DNA from: Mesobacillus jeotgali
GTDB taxonomy: Bacteria > Bacillota > Bacilli > Bacillales > Cytobacillaceae
Assembly (NCBI RefSeq): GCF_900166585.1
Contig: NZ_FVZC01000007.1
Span: forward strand, 372,001 to 436,000
Reading direction: 5' to 3'
DNA length: 64,000 nucleotides
This document shows positions 52,366 to 60,811 of this stretch, one piece after another; positions within the stretch are counted from its first letter, which is position 1; the number at the start of each line of letters is the position of its first letter. The notes under the pieces were generated by a model. The model saw only the letters and a list, made by a program, of their open reading frames with translations. It ran no database searches and was not told where the DNA came from. Position numbers and translations under genes: made by a program.

Positions 52366-53175
52366 ATGGATTCACGGGATTATTTATTGAATGAGTTAAA
52401 GGAAATTGAAAAATGGGAGAAAGACCAGAAGGGGTTATGGTTTTGGGAGAAGCTGACCCGGCTGCCATTCAAAATGCTTGATCGGTTCACCCCTAAGTTC
52501 GTCCAGGAAAAGGTCGGTCTCCTGCTTGACGAACTCGGAAGCTATATTCAAACCGGGGGCCAGTATTTATCTAATGAGAAGTCAGTATTTAATCACATCG
52601 AGAAGAAGACTGGCCGTCTGGTCAGGCAGCTTTCCGACCTTGAGAATGTACCAGTAGAGGAAATGAAAAAAGCATCATTGGCACTTGGCGAGCAGCGGAA
52701 AAAGGCAGCCGCCATTCAAGGTGCAAGCACAGGGATTGGCGGTATTTTTACGTTAGCGATTGATATACCGGCAGTTTTGGCACTATCACTAAAAACACTG
52801 CAGGATATCGCAATCATACACGGGTACGATCCCAGGGATAAGAAAGAACGGGTCTTCATCATCAAATGCCTGCAGTTCTCTTCAGCCGATGTAGTGGGAA
52901 AACAGGCCATTCTAAATGAGCTTACCGGTTTCAGCAACGAAAATAAATCACGCGAAGTCGTTTCCGAGCTTCAGGGCTGGCGTGAAGTCACCCTGACCTA
53001 CACCGAATCCTTCGGTTGGAAAAAGCTGCTGCAGATGGTTCCGGTTGCCGGCATTGTATTCGGCGCCTTCGCCAACCGGTCGATGGTCAGCGACCTTGCG
53101 GAGACAGGAACCATGCTGTATCAGAAGAGACGGATTTTGGAGAGGCTGGAGAGGGATTTGGTTGAGGAAAGGTAA
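52366..53175 (+). CDS. EcsC family protein
   Basis: 269 residues similar to EcsC: a charged helical N-terminus (LLNELKEIEKWEKDQKG), a central hydrophobic glycine-rich part (AAAIQGASTGIGGIFTLAID, then IPAVLALSLKTLQDIAIIHG), and a second hydrophobic segment near the C-terminus (VPVAGIVFGAFANRSMV). Family members are membrane-associated and of unclear function. No ABC partner genes (ecsAB) are present here. The ATG at 52366 is preferred, but the ribosome-binding site is weak; 52345 is the alternative. Confidence 0.82.
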   Translation: MDSRDYLLNELKEIEKWEKDQKGLWFWEKLTRLPFKMLDRFTPKFVQEKVGLLLDELGSYIQTGGQYLSNEKSVFNHIEKKTGRLVRQLSDLENVPVEEMKKASLALGEQRKKAAAIQGASTGIGGIFTLAIDIPAVLALSLKTLQDIAIIHGYDPRDKKERVFIIKCLQFSSADVVGKQAILNELTGFSNENKSREVVSELQGWREVTLTYTESFGWKKLLQMVPVAGIVFGAFANRSMVSDLAETGTMLYQKRRILERLERDLVEER

Positions 53176-53186
53176 GGACTTTTGGT

Positions 53187-53411
53187 TTGCAAAGTAGTAT
53201 TATCTGTTTTTCCGTATTCTCGGTTTTTCAGTATCTGTTTTATCTGTTGTTCGAATCCGTCCTACAGGTTTTTGAAAGCTTTGAGAAGGGGAGACCATTC
53301 GATGTCATCATCTTTGCAGCGTTATCTATTCTGTCCCTATATTTAGCTTTTAAAATGGCAAATGAGGGATACCGAGCTGCCAGGGCAAAGAATCTACAGG
53401 AGCTTCCATAA
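53187..53411 (+). CDS. Possible small membrane protein
   Basis: An open frame starting at TTG 53187, 12 bases after the ecsC-like stop. It encodes two hydrophobic segments (VFQYLFYLLFESVL and VIIFAALSILSLYLAFKMA) and a basic end. AAAGGTAAGG upstream is a weak ribosome-binding site. The frame ends just before a terminator, which supports it being the last gene of a small operon. Confidence 0.42.
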   Translation: MQSSIICFSVFSVFQYLFYLLFESVLQVFESFEKGRPFDVIIFAALSILSLYLAFKMANEGYRAARAKNLQELP

Positions 53412-53447
53412 AAACAGAGCCGGAATATTTCAGGCTCTGTTTTTTAA
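53410..53447. terminator. Bidirectional terminator overlapping a stop codon
   Basis: AAAACAGAGCC and GGCTCTGTTTT form an 11-bp stem with an 11-base loop and T-runs on both strands. The minus-strand acyltransferase gene ends inside it (stop at 53430-53432). Confidence 0.9.
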
Positions 53448-54443
53448 TAAGTGCTTCGCAGATTGTATCAAATAGTATGCAGCATAAGACAGTATAAAAA
53501 CAAAACCCGCATCAATGAGGTTTAGGAAAAGATTATGTGTGTTTTTTTCCAAACCAATTCTTTCAAATAAGAGATCAATCATATCAATGAAGAAAACATG
53601 AATCGCATAGATTCCAAGAGAATTTCCACCTATTTTAGTGACCAACAAACCCTTTCCAAGCCCAGGTTTACTTAAGGCATATAGAAAGAGAAACAGCGTC
53701 AGGAAAATCGTCGAAAAGAAGTATTCACCGTGTTTGGCATCTAAATTCTTAAGCCAATAACCTTCCAACACCTGCAGGACGCCAAAAAAGCAAAATAAAT
53801 AGAAGTAAATGCTCTGATTATATTTCCGCCATACTTGCAGCTCAGCAAGCCAGAATCCCATAACGGTATAAAACAGGCTGATATAAAGAGCAGCCCGGGT
53901 TGTGGTCACCGGCAGCTCATCAAAGATGGAATAGGACTGGCCAAAGAGACCGAGAAGATTTAAACATAATGAAATCACCAGAAGCAGCTTGATTCTTTTC
54001 ATCTTAAAGAAGAGATAAACAATTACGATGCTCCACACCAATGAAATCACGAACCACAACTGGTACCCGCTTGTTCCCTGGCCATAATAAAGGATGTTAA
54101 GAACGTCGAAATTATCCATGTATCTGGACAGTTCCTTCTTCGTGTCTCCGTGACGAATTAAAATCCTGACAATATCATAGATGAAATAGAAGATCAGCCA
54201 GCTAAAATAGATCTTCAGAATTTTTGTTGCGTATTTTTTGAAATAAGAAAAGGATTCGGCATTCTTGTTCACCTTCAGCCCGAAAAAATAGCCTGATGCG
54301 GCGAAGAAAAAAGGTACCGCAAACCTCGTAATATTATCAAGAACGAAATATCCCAGCTGGTCATTGCTCGGGAATGTATGAATGATGACAACTGCCAGGA
54401 TAGCGAAAAATTTGATGAAATCGATCGCGTAATTGCGCTGCAT
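53430..54443 (-). CDS. Acyltransferase family 3 membrane protein
   Basis: 337 residues with about ten transmembrane helices, matching the acyltransferase_3 (OatA/NolL-like) family. The start MQRNYAIDFIKFFAILAVVIIH carries the conserved Arg/Asp and the catalytic His of helix 1, followed by RFAVPFFFAASGYFFG. It would transfer an acyl group to a cell-surface sugar; no separate extracellular SGNH domain is present. The ATG at 54443 follows GAGGC; the 58-codon upstream extension is unlike the family. The last codons lie in the terminator stem. Confidence 0.86.
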   Translation of the reverse strand: MQRNYAIDFIKFFAILAVVIIHTFPSNDQLGYFVLDNITRFAVPFFFAASGYFFGLKVNKNAESFSYFKKYATKILKIYFSWLIFYFIYDIVRILIRHGDTKKELSRYMDNFDVLNILYYGQGTSGYQLWFVISLVWSIVIVYLFFKMKRIKLLLVISLCLNLLGLFGQSYSIFDELPVTTTRAALYISLFYTVMGFWLAELQVWRKYNQSIYFYLFCFFGVLQVLEGYWLKNLDAKHGEYFFSTIFLTLFLFLYALSKPGLGKGLLVTKIGGNSLGIYAIHVFFIDMIDLLFERIGLEKNTHNLFLNLIDAGFVFILSYAAYYLIQSAKHLLKNRA

Positions 54444-54555
54444 ATTTTGCCTCGTGAAATTAGGATTTGCCCTTAGTATTAGCACCATAACCAGCTTTAT
54501 GTGTATAGAAGGGAAGGCACTTGGGATAATAGAAGGCAAAAAGGAGGAGACGCAC

Positions 54556-54693
54556 TTGAACACTGATAAAAGAAAACAAGAAAAGAACCAGCCCAGCCAG
54601 GATATAAAAAACGACATGCAAAATAACGACCAATCTCCTGCAAAATCAGATGGATTCCGGTATGATTACGATGATTCATCAGATGTGAATTAA
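54556..54693 (+). CDS. Small hydrophilic protein, TTG start
   Basis: 45 residues, very polar (starts MNTDKRKQEKNQPSQD if TTG is read as Met; ends FRYDYDDSSDVN). AAGGAGGAG with an 8-base spacer makes TTG at 54556 a convincing start, while the longer frame from 54433 overlaps the divergent acyltransferase gene. The composition resembles small acid or spore-associated peptides, but no family is recognised. Confidence 0.55.
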   Translation: MNTDKRKQEKNQPSQDIKNDMQNNDQSPAKSDGFRYDYDDSSDVN

Positions 54694-54745
54694 AAAAGCC
54701 TATTATTCCGCTGCATTTAGGAATGATTTAGATCCAGTTTCGATG

Positions 54746-54862
54746 TATCGACCACTTTTGGAGATTTATCGAACACATTCCGGAATATATCCACCACATT
54801 TTAAAAAATATCGACCACATTTCGGAATATATCGACCACATTTATGGATATATCGACAACAT
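54746..54862. repeat. Six-copy 21-bp periodic array (word TATCGACCACATT)
   Basis: TATCGACCAC (with variants TATCGAACAC, TATCCACCAC and TATCGACAAC) starts at 54746, 54767, 54788, 54809, 54830 and 54851, exactly 21 bp apart, most followed by ATT or TTT and GGA. It lies between the small hydrophilic gene and the next terminator. Confidence 0.93.
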
Positions 54863-55230
54863 AGAGGAAAAGCCACTCCACATCGCAACAGTCATGTGGA
54901 TTTAAGAGAAATGGTACGTTCCCAATAAAATACTGACCCTGTCGCTTTTGAGCAAAGAGTATCAAGCACATGCTGGTACTCTTTTTTATGTTTGTTTTCA
55001 CTCTGAATTCCAATTTGATTATTTTTGCCTCATGCTGATTCTACTAAAACATGTATTAATAATATTGGTTTTACGAGGAAAAAAGTTTCATTCCCACCTG
55101 ATTCTGATAGTTTTTTGGCCTTAAATACTAAGTGGATTACACATTTTTCACTTTTTGCTGACATTGTCCTATACGGTTCCGCCCCTTGCTGCATTGAATG
55201 TAGTAACGATGGACAAGGAGGTGAAAAACA
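54863..55230. other. Intergenic region with one terminator
   Basis: Apart from the terminator at 54956 no gene is supported. Plus-strand open frames near 55025 lack a start site and overlap the promoter region of the Cys-containing protein gene at 55231. Confidence 0.45.
54956..54988 (+). terminator. Intrinsic terminator
   Basis: AGAGTATCAAGCA and TGCTGGTACTCT pair with one bulge, followed by six T bases. Confidence 0.82.
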
Positions 55231-55644
55231 ATGAATTGGAGTGAAATTTTCAAAATGAAACAAAAAGGAGGAAGCATTAAGATGGAAGAACAAAAAACAG
55301 CCATGCCGGCAGAGATTGTGAAAAAGATGAAAGAAAAATTGGAAGGAATCGATAAAAGCCAACTTGCAACTGGACAAGCTGAAGATGGATCATGTGAAGA
55401 TTATTGGTGGTCACCTGTCTGTATTACACTTTGTGCTCCGTTATCAGGTCTGCCTTTCAACCTTGATTTTAGCCTTGAATCAGTAGATTGTAACTATGAT
55501 GGCCACTGTAATACGCCTCAGGTATTTGTTGATGGAGAGCAAATTTGCGTAGTTCTGCCAGGGACTGTGGTTTATACTGTGATAGTAAATGATGATATGA
55601 GTATTTCGTGCTCATACGCAGGCTTTTACTATGAAGCTTTATAA
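55231..55644 (+). CDS. Cys-containing protein of unknown function with two strong starts
   Basis: 137 residues from the ATG at 55231, or 120 from the in-frame ATG at 55282; both have excellent ribosome-binding sites (AAGGAGGTG and AAAAGGAGG). The N-terminal part is a charged amphipathic helix (EIVKKMKEKLEGIDKSQLAT). The remainder has eight or so Cys-rich, beta-prone segments (GSCEDYWWSPVCITLC, DCNYDGHCNTP, EQICVVLPGTVVY, SCSYAGFYY). This leader-plus-Cys-core outline recalls exported or modified peptides, but there are no maturation genes beside it. Family unknown. Confidence 0.6.
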   Translation: MNWSEIFKMKQKGGSIKMEEQKTAMPAEIVKKMKEKLEGIDKSQLATGQAEDGSCEDYWWSPVCITLCAPLSGLPFNLDFSLESVDCNYDGHCNTPQVFVDGEQICVVLPGTVVYTVIVNDDMSISCSYAGFYYEAL

Positions 55645-55656
55645 TAGCTGAAAGAG

Positions 55657-55690
55657 AAGGGGACCAGCTTCGCTTTTGGGGCCCTTTTTA
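55657..55690 (+). terminator. Intrinsic terminator
   Basis: AAGGG...CC and GG...CCCTT with an internal 2-base mismatch and five T bases, 13 bases after the stop codon. Confidence 0.75.
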
Positions 55691-55869
55691 TGGAATGGCC
55701 TGTTCTGTTCTGCTACCTTAAAAATTCAATCACTATTCTTTCATCTAGTAAGCCTGTGGAATAATTATGAGATGCGTTTATAATTCTCGGAATGTCTATT
55801 ATCAAACAGGCAGGATTTAGATAGAATATGAAGAATAGTATAAAAAAATTCAATTCTAAAGGAGTTCCT

Positions 55870-56913
55870 ATGTCTAAAAAAGATTTGTTCATAGCGTCCT
55901 TGCTTGGTGGTGCGATTGGAGATGCCCTGGGTTATCCTGTTGAATTCATGAAACTGAATGAAATTCAGGCTAAATATGGTGAGATGGGCATTACGGTTCT
56001 TGAAATCGGTGAGTACACAGATAAAGTGCTGATTTCTGATGATACCCAAATGACTTTGTTCACTGCTGATGGCATGATCTGGGCTTACGATCGGATGAGC
56101 GAGCGCGGGATAGGGAGCTATGCAGGAAGCGGGATTTATCAATCCTATTTACGCTGGCTTTATACCCAGACAAGGGACTTGCCGGACGAGCATTATGACT
56201 GGCTGCTTGACCTTCAGCCTCATGAGGATAGTGGAAGTATATTAAACAATAAGGAATTGTTCTCGTTAAGGGCACCCGGCAATACATGTTTGTCGGCGCT
56301 TGAAAGCAATAAAATGGGCACGATTGAACAGCCGATCAACAACAGCAAGGGGTGCGGCGGTGTCATGCGAGTTGCGCCGGTCGGTTTATTTTTACATAAA
56401 AATCCTGAAACTGCATTCAGGGTGGCCGCGGAAGTAGCAGCGATCACTCATGGCCATCCGTCAGGGTATCTGGCAGCCGGAGCGCTCGCTGTCATCATTG
56501 CAGAACTGCTGAATGGCAAGAGCATACTTGAAAGTGCAGAAAGGGCGCTTGTCCTTTTAAAAAACTACCCTCATCATGAAGAAACATACGAAGCGATGGA
56601 GGCGGCGATTGAACTTTCCCGAAGTGATGAGGATCCTGTCAGGGCGATATCGCAGCTGGGAGAAGGATGGGTTGCTGAAGAATCACTGGCGATTGCTCTA
56701 TACTGTGCCTTGAAGGAAACGGATTTCAAGAACGCTTTGATCATGTCAGTCAATCATGACGGCGACAGTGACTCGACAGGTTCGATCTGCGGCAACATCC
56801 TGGGTGCATGCTATGGTTTCGAAGCTGTGCCTCGGGATTGGGCAACTCAAATTGAGCTAAAAGAATTGATTATCGACACAGCGAGCAGGTTATATGATAG
56901 ATATATGAATTGA
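55870..56913 (+). CDS. ADP-ribosylglycohydrolase family protein
   Basis: 347 residues of the DraG/ADP-ribosylglycohydrolase fold, which removes ADP-ribose from proteins or small molecules using Mg ions. Motifs: GGAIGDALGYPVEF at the N-terminus, ISDDTQMTLFTADG (metal site 1), GCGGVMRVAPVG, HGHPSGYLAAGALA, and NHDGDSDSTGSICGNILG (metal site 2). All metal ligands look intact. The ATG at 55870 follows AAAGGAG. No partner ADP-ribosyltransferase is nearby. Confidence 0.9.
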   Translation: MSKKDLFIASLLGGAIGDALGYPVEFMKLNEIQAKYGEMGITVLEIGEYTDKVLISDDTQMTLFTADGMIWAYDRMSERGIGSYAGSGIYQSYLRWLYTQTRDLPDEHYDWLLDLQPHEDSGSILNNKELFSLRAPGNTCLSALESNKMGTIEQPINNSKGCGGVMRVAPVGLFLHKNPETAFRVAAEVAAITHGHPSGYLAAGALAVIIAELLNGKSILESAERALVLLKNYPHHEETYEAMEAAIELSRSDEDPVRAISQLGEGWVAEESLAIALYCALKETDFKNALIMSVNHDGDSDSTGSICGNILGACYGFEAVPRDWATQIELKELIIDTASRLYDRYMN

Positions 56914-56924
56914 TCAATTAAGGG

Positions 56925-56960
56925 GGAATCCTGATGAATACATGGATTCTCTTTATTTTT
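56925..56960 (+). terminator. Weak terminator
   Basis: GAATCC and GGATTC stem with a 12-base loop followed by TCTTTATTTTT. It lies between the ADP-ribosylglycohydrolase and GNAT genes. Confidence 0.55.
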
Positions 56961-56988
56961 AAATTGACCTGAAAAAGGAGAAACTCCT

Positions 56989-57852
56989 ATGAAGCTATCC
57001 AATGAAAATCTGGAATTGAACGAGTTGAACGAAAGTGACACTAAAGGTTTGATTGAGCTGTCGGCATCAGTCCGCTGGGATTATGATGAAGAGGAAATAA
57101 GAACATTATTTTCGTCGGCCAAGAACATATACGGCCACAAAAACAATGAAGGGAAGATTGTTTCCAGTGCTGCTATCATCCCTTATGACAATAATCTCGC
57201 CTTCATTGGCATGGTTATTGTCCATAGCGATTATCGGGGACTTGGGTTGGGGAAAGTAGTAACACAAAAATGTGTAGATAATGCGTCTGGCCGTTCCATT
57301 TTGCTGATTGCCACAGCGGAAGGCAAACCGTTATATGAAAAGATCGGCTTCACGGTGGTAGACTCTGTTCACAAATACCTTTGCAGCCAGTATATTCCTG
57401 TCAAATTAGCACCACATAGCGGGTTAACAATCGAAGCAGTTAAGGAAGAAAATTTAGAAGAAGTAATCGATCTGGATGGAGCAGCTTTTGGTGATAAAAG
57501 GAGCCTTTTCCTTCGCAACAGGATTAAACAGGCTAATCAATGTTTAGTAGTCAAGAAGGATTCAAGAATAATTGGATTTGGCCTTTCCATATTGGGGCCT
57601 GTGAATCTGACTCTGGGCCCAGTGGTAGCGCCAGACACCGGAATTGCCGAATTAATCATCGACTATCTTGCCAGTAACCATAAAGGCAACTTGAGAGTCG
57701 ATGTACCCTCAGGCAATGAGAAGCTGATGGCTTACCTTGAACAAACCGGGTTTATAAAGGCCAGCAACCCTCCGGTAATGGGAATCCATACGAATAAAAT
57801 GCCTTACAGAAACAATACTCTATTCGCAATTGCATCCCAGGCTTATGGGTGA
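56989..57852 (+). CDS. GNAT N-acetyltransferase, two-domain
   Basis: 287 residues. The N-terminal GNAT domain (about 10-140) has the acetyl-CoA loop VIVHSDYRGLGLGKVV and YEKIGFTVVDSVHKY. The C-terminal half (about 145-285) resembles the YitH/Acetyltransf_18 type domain (ERN-like RNRIKQANQCLVVKKDSRIIGFG, then VDVPSGNEKLMAYLEQTGF). AAAAGGAG precedes the ATG. It acetylates an unknown amine. It may be read together with the upstream gene through the weak terminator. Confidence 0.87.
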   Translation: MKLSNENLELNELNESDTKGLIELSASVRWDYDEEEIRTLFSSAKNIYGHKNNEGKIVSSAAIIPYDNNLAFIGMVIVHSDYRGLGLGKVVTQKCVDNASGRSILLIATAEGKPLYEKIGFTVVDSVHKYLCSQYIPVKLAPHSGLTIEAVKEENLEEVIDLDGAAFGDKRSLFLRNRIKQANQCLVVKKDSRIIGFGLSILGPVNLTLGPVVAPDTGIAELIIDYLASNHKGNLRVDVPSGNEKLMAYLEQTGFIKASNPPVMGIHTNKMPYRNNTLFAIASQAYG

Positions 57853-58103
57853 TCATTGTCTAACGTAACATCAAACATTATACCATGCTGCCGATAGAAG
57901 CACGGAATTACTTTTCTGAAAAAAAGATAGTAAAACACCTGTCTCCGTTGTAAAATAAATTGAAAAATTGAATAGAGTTTGAGATTCGGTTTTGTCATCC
58001 ATCTTGAATTACAGGAGGAAACAAGGGAATTTAAAAGATTAATGCTTTCGTTTATATATCAATCTGTTTTTCGAAAAATTTATAATAAAGAGGTTGATGA
58101 AAG
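57853..58103. other. Intergenic region, no gene seen
   Basis: AT-rich. An isolated GGAGG near 58015 has no start codon in reach. No array and no RNA gene recognised. Confidence 0.4.
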
Positions 58104-58751
58104 TTGAGAATGGATGCTGTTGATGTAACTCCAAAAGAACCTACGATTTTTAATCATATCGGAAACAAAATCAAAACCGACGATCGTGAAATCAACATTG
58201 TTGCCAGAATGGAAGAACCATTAATCGTTATATTGGGAAATGTGCTAAGTGACGAAGAATGCGATGAACTAATCAAGCTGTCTAAGGACAAGCTAAAGCG
58301 TTCGAAAATTGGGAATAGCCGTGAAGTGGATGAACTGAGGACAAGCAGCAGCACGTTTATTGAGGAAGCCGAAAATGACGTAGTTGCGCGAGTCGAAAAA
58401 AGAATATCGCAAATCATGGGCATTCCAAATGAACATGGAGAAGGCCTGCAAATTTTGAATTATAAAATTGGCCAGGAATATAAAGCCCATTTTGACTTTT
58501 TCTCGTCAAATGTAAGCAACCCAAGAATCAGCACTCTTGTCATGTATCTGAATGATGTCGAGCAGGGAGGAGAAACCTATTTCCCTAAGCTCAATTTCTC
58601 AGTATCACCGCAAAAAGGCATGGCCGTTTACTTCGAATATTTTTATGATAATCAAGACTTGAATGACTTAACCCTGCATGGCGGTGCCCCAGTCGTCATC
58701 GGCGACAAATGGGCCGCAACGCAGTGGATGAGAAGAAAAAGTGTAAAATAG
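58104..58751 (+). CDS. Prolyl 4-hydroxylase type 2OG-Fe(II) oxygenase
   Basis: 215 residues, close in pattern to the B. anthracis/B. cereus prolyl 4-hydroxylase: TIFNHIGNKIKTDDREI, EEPLIVILGNVLSDEECDEL, RTSSSTFI and GEGLQILNYKIGQEYKAHFD. Iron ligands are His129, Asp131 (AHFDFF) and His192 (LHGGAP), and the basic residue for 2-oxoglutarate is in KWAATQW. It would hydroxylate proline in collagen-like or other repeats. No collagen-like gene is in the window. TTG at 58104 (AGAGG upstream) or ATG at 58110 may start it. Confidence 0.9.
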   Translation: MRMDAVDVTPKEPTIFNHIGNKIKTDDREINIVARMEEPLIVILGNVLSDEECDELIKLSKDKLKRSKIGNSREVDELRTSSSTFIEEAENDVVARVEKRISQIMGIPNEHGEGLQILNYKIGQEYKAHFDFFSSNVSNPRISTLVMYLNDVEQGGETYFPKLNFSVSPQKGMAVYFEYFYDNQDLNDLTLHGGAPVVIGDKWAATQWMRRKSVK

Positions 58752-58759
58752 ATTCCTAG

Positions 58760-58790
58760 AGAAGCATGGTGAGCATGCTTCTTTTTTTGT
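58760..58790 (+). terminator. Intrinsic terminator
   Basis: AGAAGCATG and CATGCTTCT, 9-bp perfect stem, 5-base loop, seven T bases. Confidence 0.93.
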
Positions 58791-58878
58791 GTGGTCAAGT
58801 TTGGAATCAAACTTATTGTGAAGATTTAAATGGTACAAATGATCTTAAGGTGACTGAAGTGAGAGATAAAACCGATTT

Positions 58879-59398
58879 ACGGTCACATAAAAGGCCAACA
58901 TGTGCCCGAAGAGAGGGAGGAGACGGATTTACGGTCACATAAGAGGACAACATGTGCCCGAAGAGAGGGAGGAAACGGATATACGGTCACATAAAAGGCC
59001 AACATGTGCCCGAAGAGAGGGAGGAAACGGATATACGGTCACATAAAAGGCCAACATGTGCCCGAAGAGAGAGAGGAACCCGGATTACGGTCACATAAAA
59101 GGCCAACATGTGCCCGAAGAGAGGGAGGAAACGGTTTTACGGTCACATAAAAGGCCAACATGTGCCCGAAGAGAGGGAGGAAAGGGATATACGGTCACAT
59201 AAAAGGCCAACATGTGCCCGAAGAGAGGAAGGAAACGGTTTTACGGTCACATAAAAGGCCAACATGTGCCCGAAAAGAGGGAGGAGACGGATTTACGGTC
59301 ACATAAAAGGCCAACATGTGCCCGAAAAGAGGGAGGAGACGGATATACGGTCACATAAAGGTGAACATGTGCACTAAGGAACGAGGGATTATGGTATC
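58879..59398. repeat. 52-bp tandem array, hairpin type (family 2, second locus)
   Basis: Ten units beginning ACGGTCACAT at 58879, 58931, 58983, 59035, 59087, 59139, 59191, 59243, 59295 and 59347, every step exactly 52 bp. Each unit has CACAT and ATGTG as an inverted pair (extended by CGG and CCG), then GAAGAGAGGGAGGA. The blocks AACATGTGCCCGAA and CGGT are shared with the array at 38309 in the same order. It lies between the terminators of two convergent genes. Confidence 0.95.
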
Positions 59399-59407
59399 AT
59401 TTGACAT

Positions 59408-59437
59408 AAAAAAGCCTGCAGACTAAATCTGCAGGCC
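59408..59437 (-). terminator. Terminator of the amidase-permease operon
   Basis: On the minus strand GCCTGCAG and CTGCAGGC with a 7-base loop, then TTTTTTATG. Confidence 0.93.
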
Positions 59438-59446
59438 ACCTTCATA

Positions 59447-60808
59447 TTAATCCAGATCGAGTGAGGTATCCTTTTTGAATACTTTCAAGACGATTAAGTA
59501 AACAATCCCGATTCCGAGCCAGGTAAATCCGAGTTGTTTGGAAAGGGGATCAAGTGAGATCCAGACATAACCGATGATAAGGAAACCGATTAATGGCAGT
59601 ACCAGGTGTTTGAAATAATCCTTGCTCTTTTGCTTTTTGATAAAATAAATCACCATGGATGCATGAAGGAACAGGAATGCTGATAAAGCACCGAAGTTGA
59701 CTACTGATGCCAATGCTCCAATCTGGGATGAAAAGAATGATGTTACGATCAGTGAGATTAGCGCGACAAGCAGCGTGCTTACATATGGTGTTTTGAATCT
59801 TGGGTGTACCTTTGAAAGGATCTTTGGAAGCTTCCGGTCACGGGCCATACTGTAAAGGATACGGGAGATGGCGGCCTGGGCTACTAATGCATTCGCAATA
59901 CCCCAGGACAGGGCCGTTGCTAGTATCGTCGTCCATTTCAACCACGTTCCGCCAGCAATTTCGGCAATTTGATAGAAGGCAACATCAGCATTTTCAAAGC
60001 TAGTGTAATCTGGCCAGATCAACGCAGCTACCCATGTTTGGATGATGAAGAGCAGCCCCACTACGAGCAAGGAAAAGACGATGGCTTTGCCGATTGCTTT
60101 GCTGCCGCCTTTTGATTCCTCTGCCAAAGTAGAGATGGCGTCGAAGCCCAGGAAGCTTAGAACAGCGATTGATACTGCGCCCATTACAGTTCCCATGCTG
60201 AAATTATTTGCATCATATAATGGCTTCCACGTAAATTCTGCTCCATTTACACCCTTCATGACCGCGAAGATCCCGACAGCCACGAAAATGGACAGGACGA
60301 TAAGTTCAGCGACAACAATGATCTTGTTCGCCTTGGCGGTAAACTCAATTCCCAATACGTTGACGACCGTGTTAATTGCAATAAAAATTACCAGCCAAAC
60401 GATTAATGGAATGTTTGGTGCGACATCGTGCAATGCTGCCGCGCTGACTAAATAGAGGAGTGCAGGAATAAAAATATAATCCAGCAAGATCAGCCAGCCA
60501 GCGATAAACCCTACTGAATCATTGATTCCGCGTTGTGCATAGGCGTATACCGATCCGGCAATTGGAAAAGCTTCAGACATTCTTGCATAGCTTAAAGCTG
60601 TAAAAATCATTCCGACCATTCCAATGAGGTAAGCCAGGGCGACCATCCCATTTGAACCCTGGGCAACTGCTCCGTAAATTCCGAACGGGGCAATCGGCAC
60701 CATGAATACCAAACCGTAAATCAGAAGGTCCCAAAATGTTAATGATCGTTTCAGTTCCTGTTTATATCCGAAATTTGTCTGGGTTTGAGTTGATTGCAGT
60801 TCAGCCAC
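59447..60808 (-). CDS. APC family amino acid/amine permease
   Basis: 453 residues with 12 helices, of the amino acid-polyamine-organocation superfamily. The N-terminal RSLTFWDLLIYGLVFMVPIAPFGIYG and SYARMSEAFPIAGSVYAYAQRG are typical. FLGFDAISTLAEESKG in helix 6 and the loop after it is the family signature. The start is GTG at 60808, preceded by GAGGTGG inside the end of the amidase gene; only three bases separate the genes. The likely substrate is an amide, amine or amino acid handled by the amidase. Confidence 0.88.
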   Translation of the reverse strand: MAELQSTQTQTNFGYKQELKRSLTFWDLLIYGLVFMVPIAPFGIYGAVAQGSNGMVALAYLIGMVGMIFTALSYARMSEAFPIAGSVYAYAQRGINDSVGFIAGWLILLDYIFIPALLYLVSAAALHDVAPNIPLIVWLVIFIAINTVVNVLGIEFTAKANKIIVVAELIVLSIFVAVGIFAVMKGVNGAEFTWKPLYDANNFSMGTVMGAVSIAVLSFLGFDAISTLAEESKGGSKAIGKAIVFSLLVVGLLFIIQTWVAALIWPDYTSFENADVAFYQIAEIAGGTWLKWTTILATALSWGIANALVAQAAISRILYSMARDRKLPKILSKVHPRFKTPYVSTLLVALISLIVTSFFSSQIGALASVVNFGALSAFLFLHASMVIYFIKKQKSKDYFKHLVLPLIGFLIIGYVWISLDPLSKQLGFTWLGIGIVYLIVLKVFKKDTSLDLD

Positions 60809-60811
60809 GGA

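Noticed and set aside
55030..55377. Minus-strand open frame of 115 codons near the Cys-rich protein gene
   Set aside because: It overlaps the strong ribosome-binding sites and start of the plus-strand gene and has no start site of its own.
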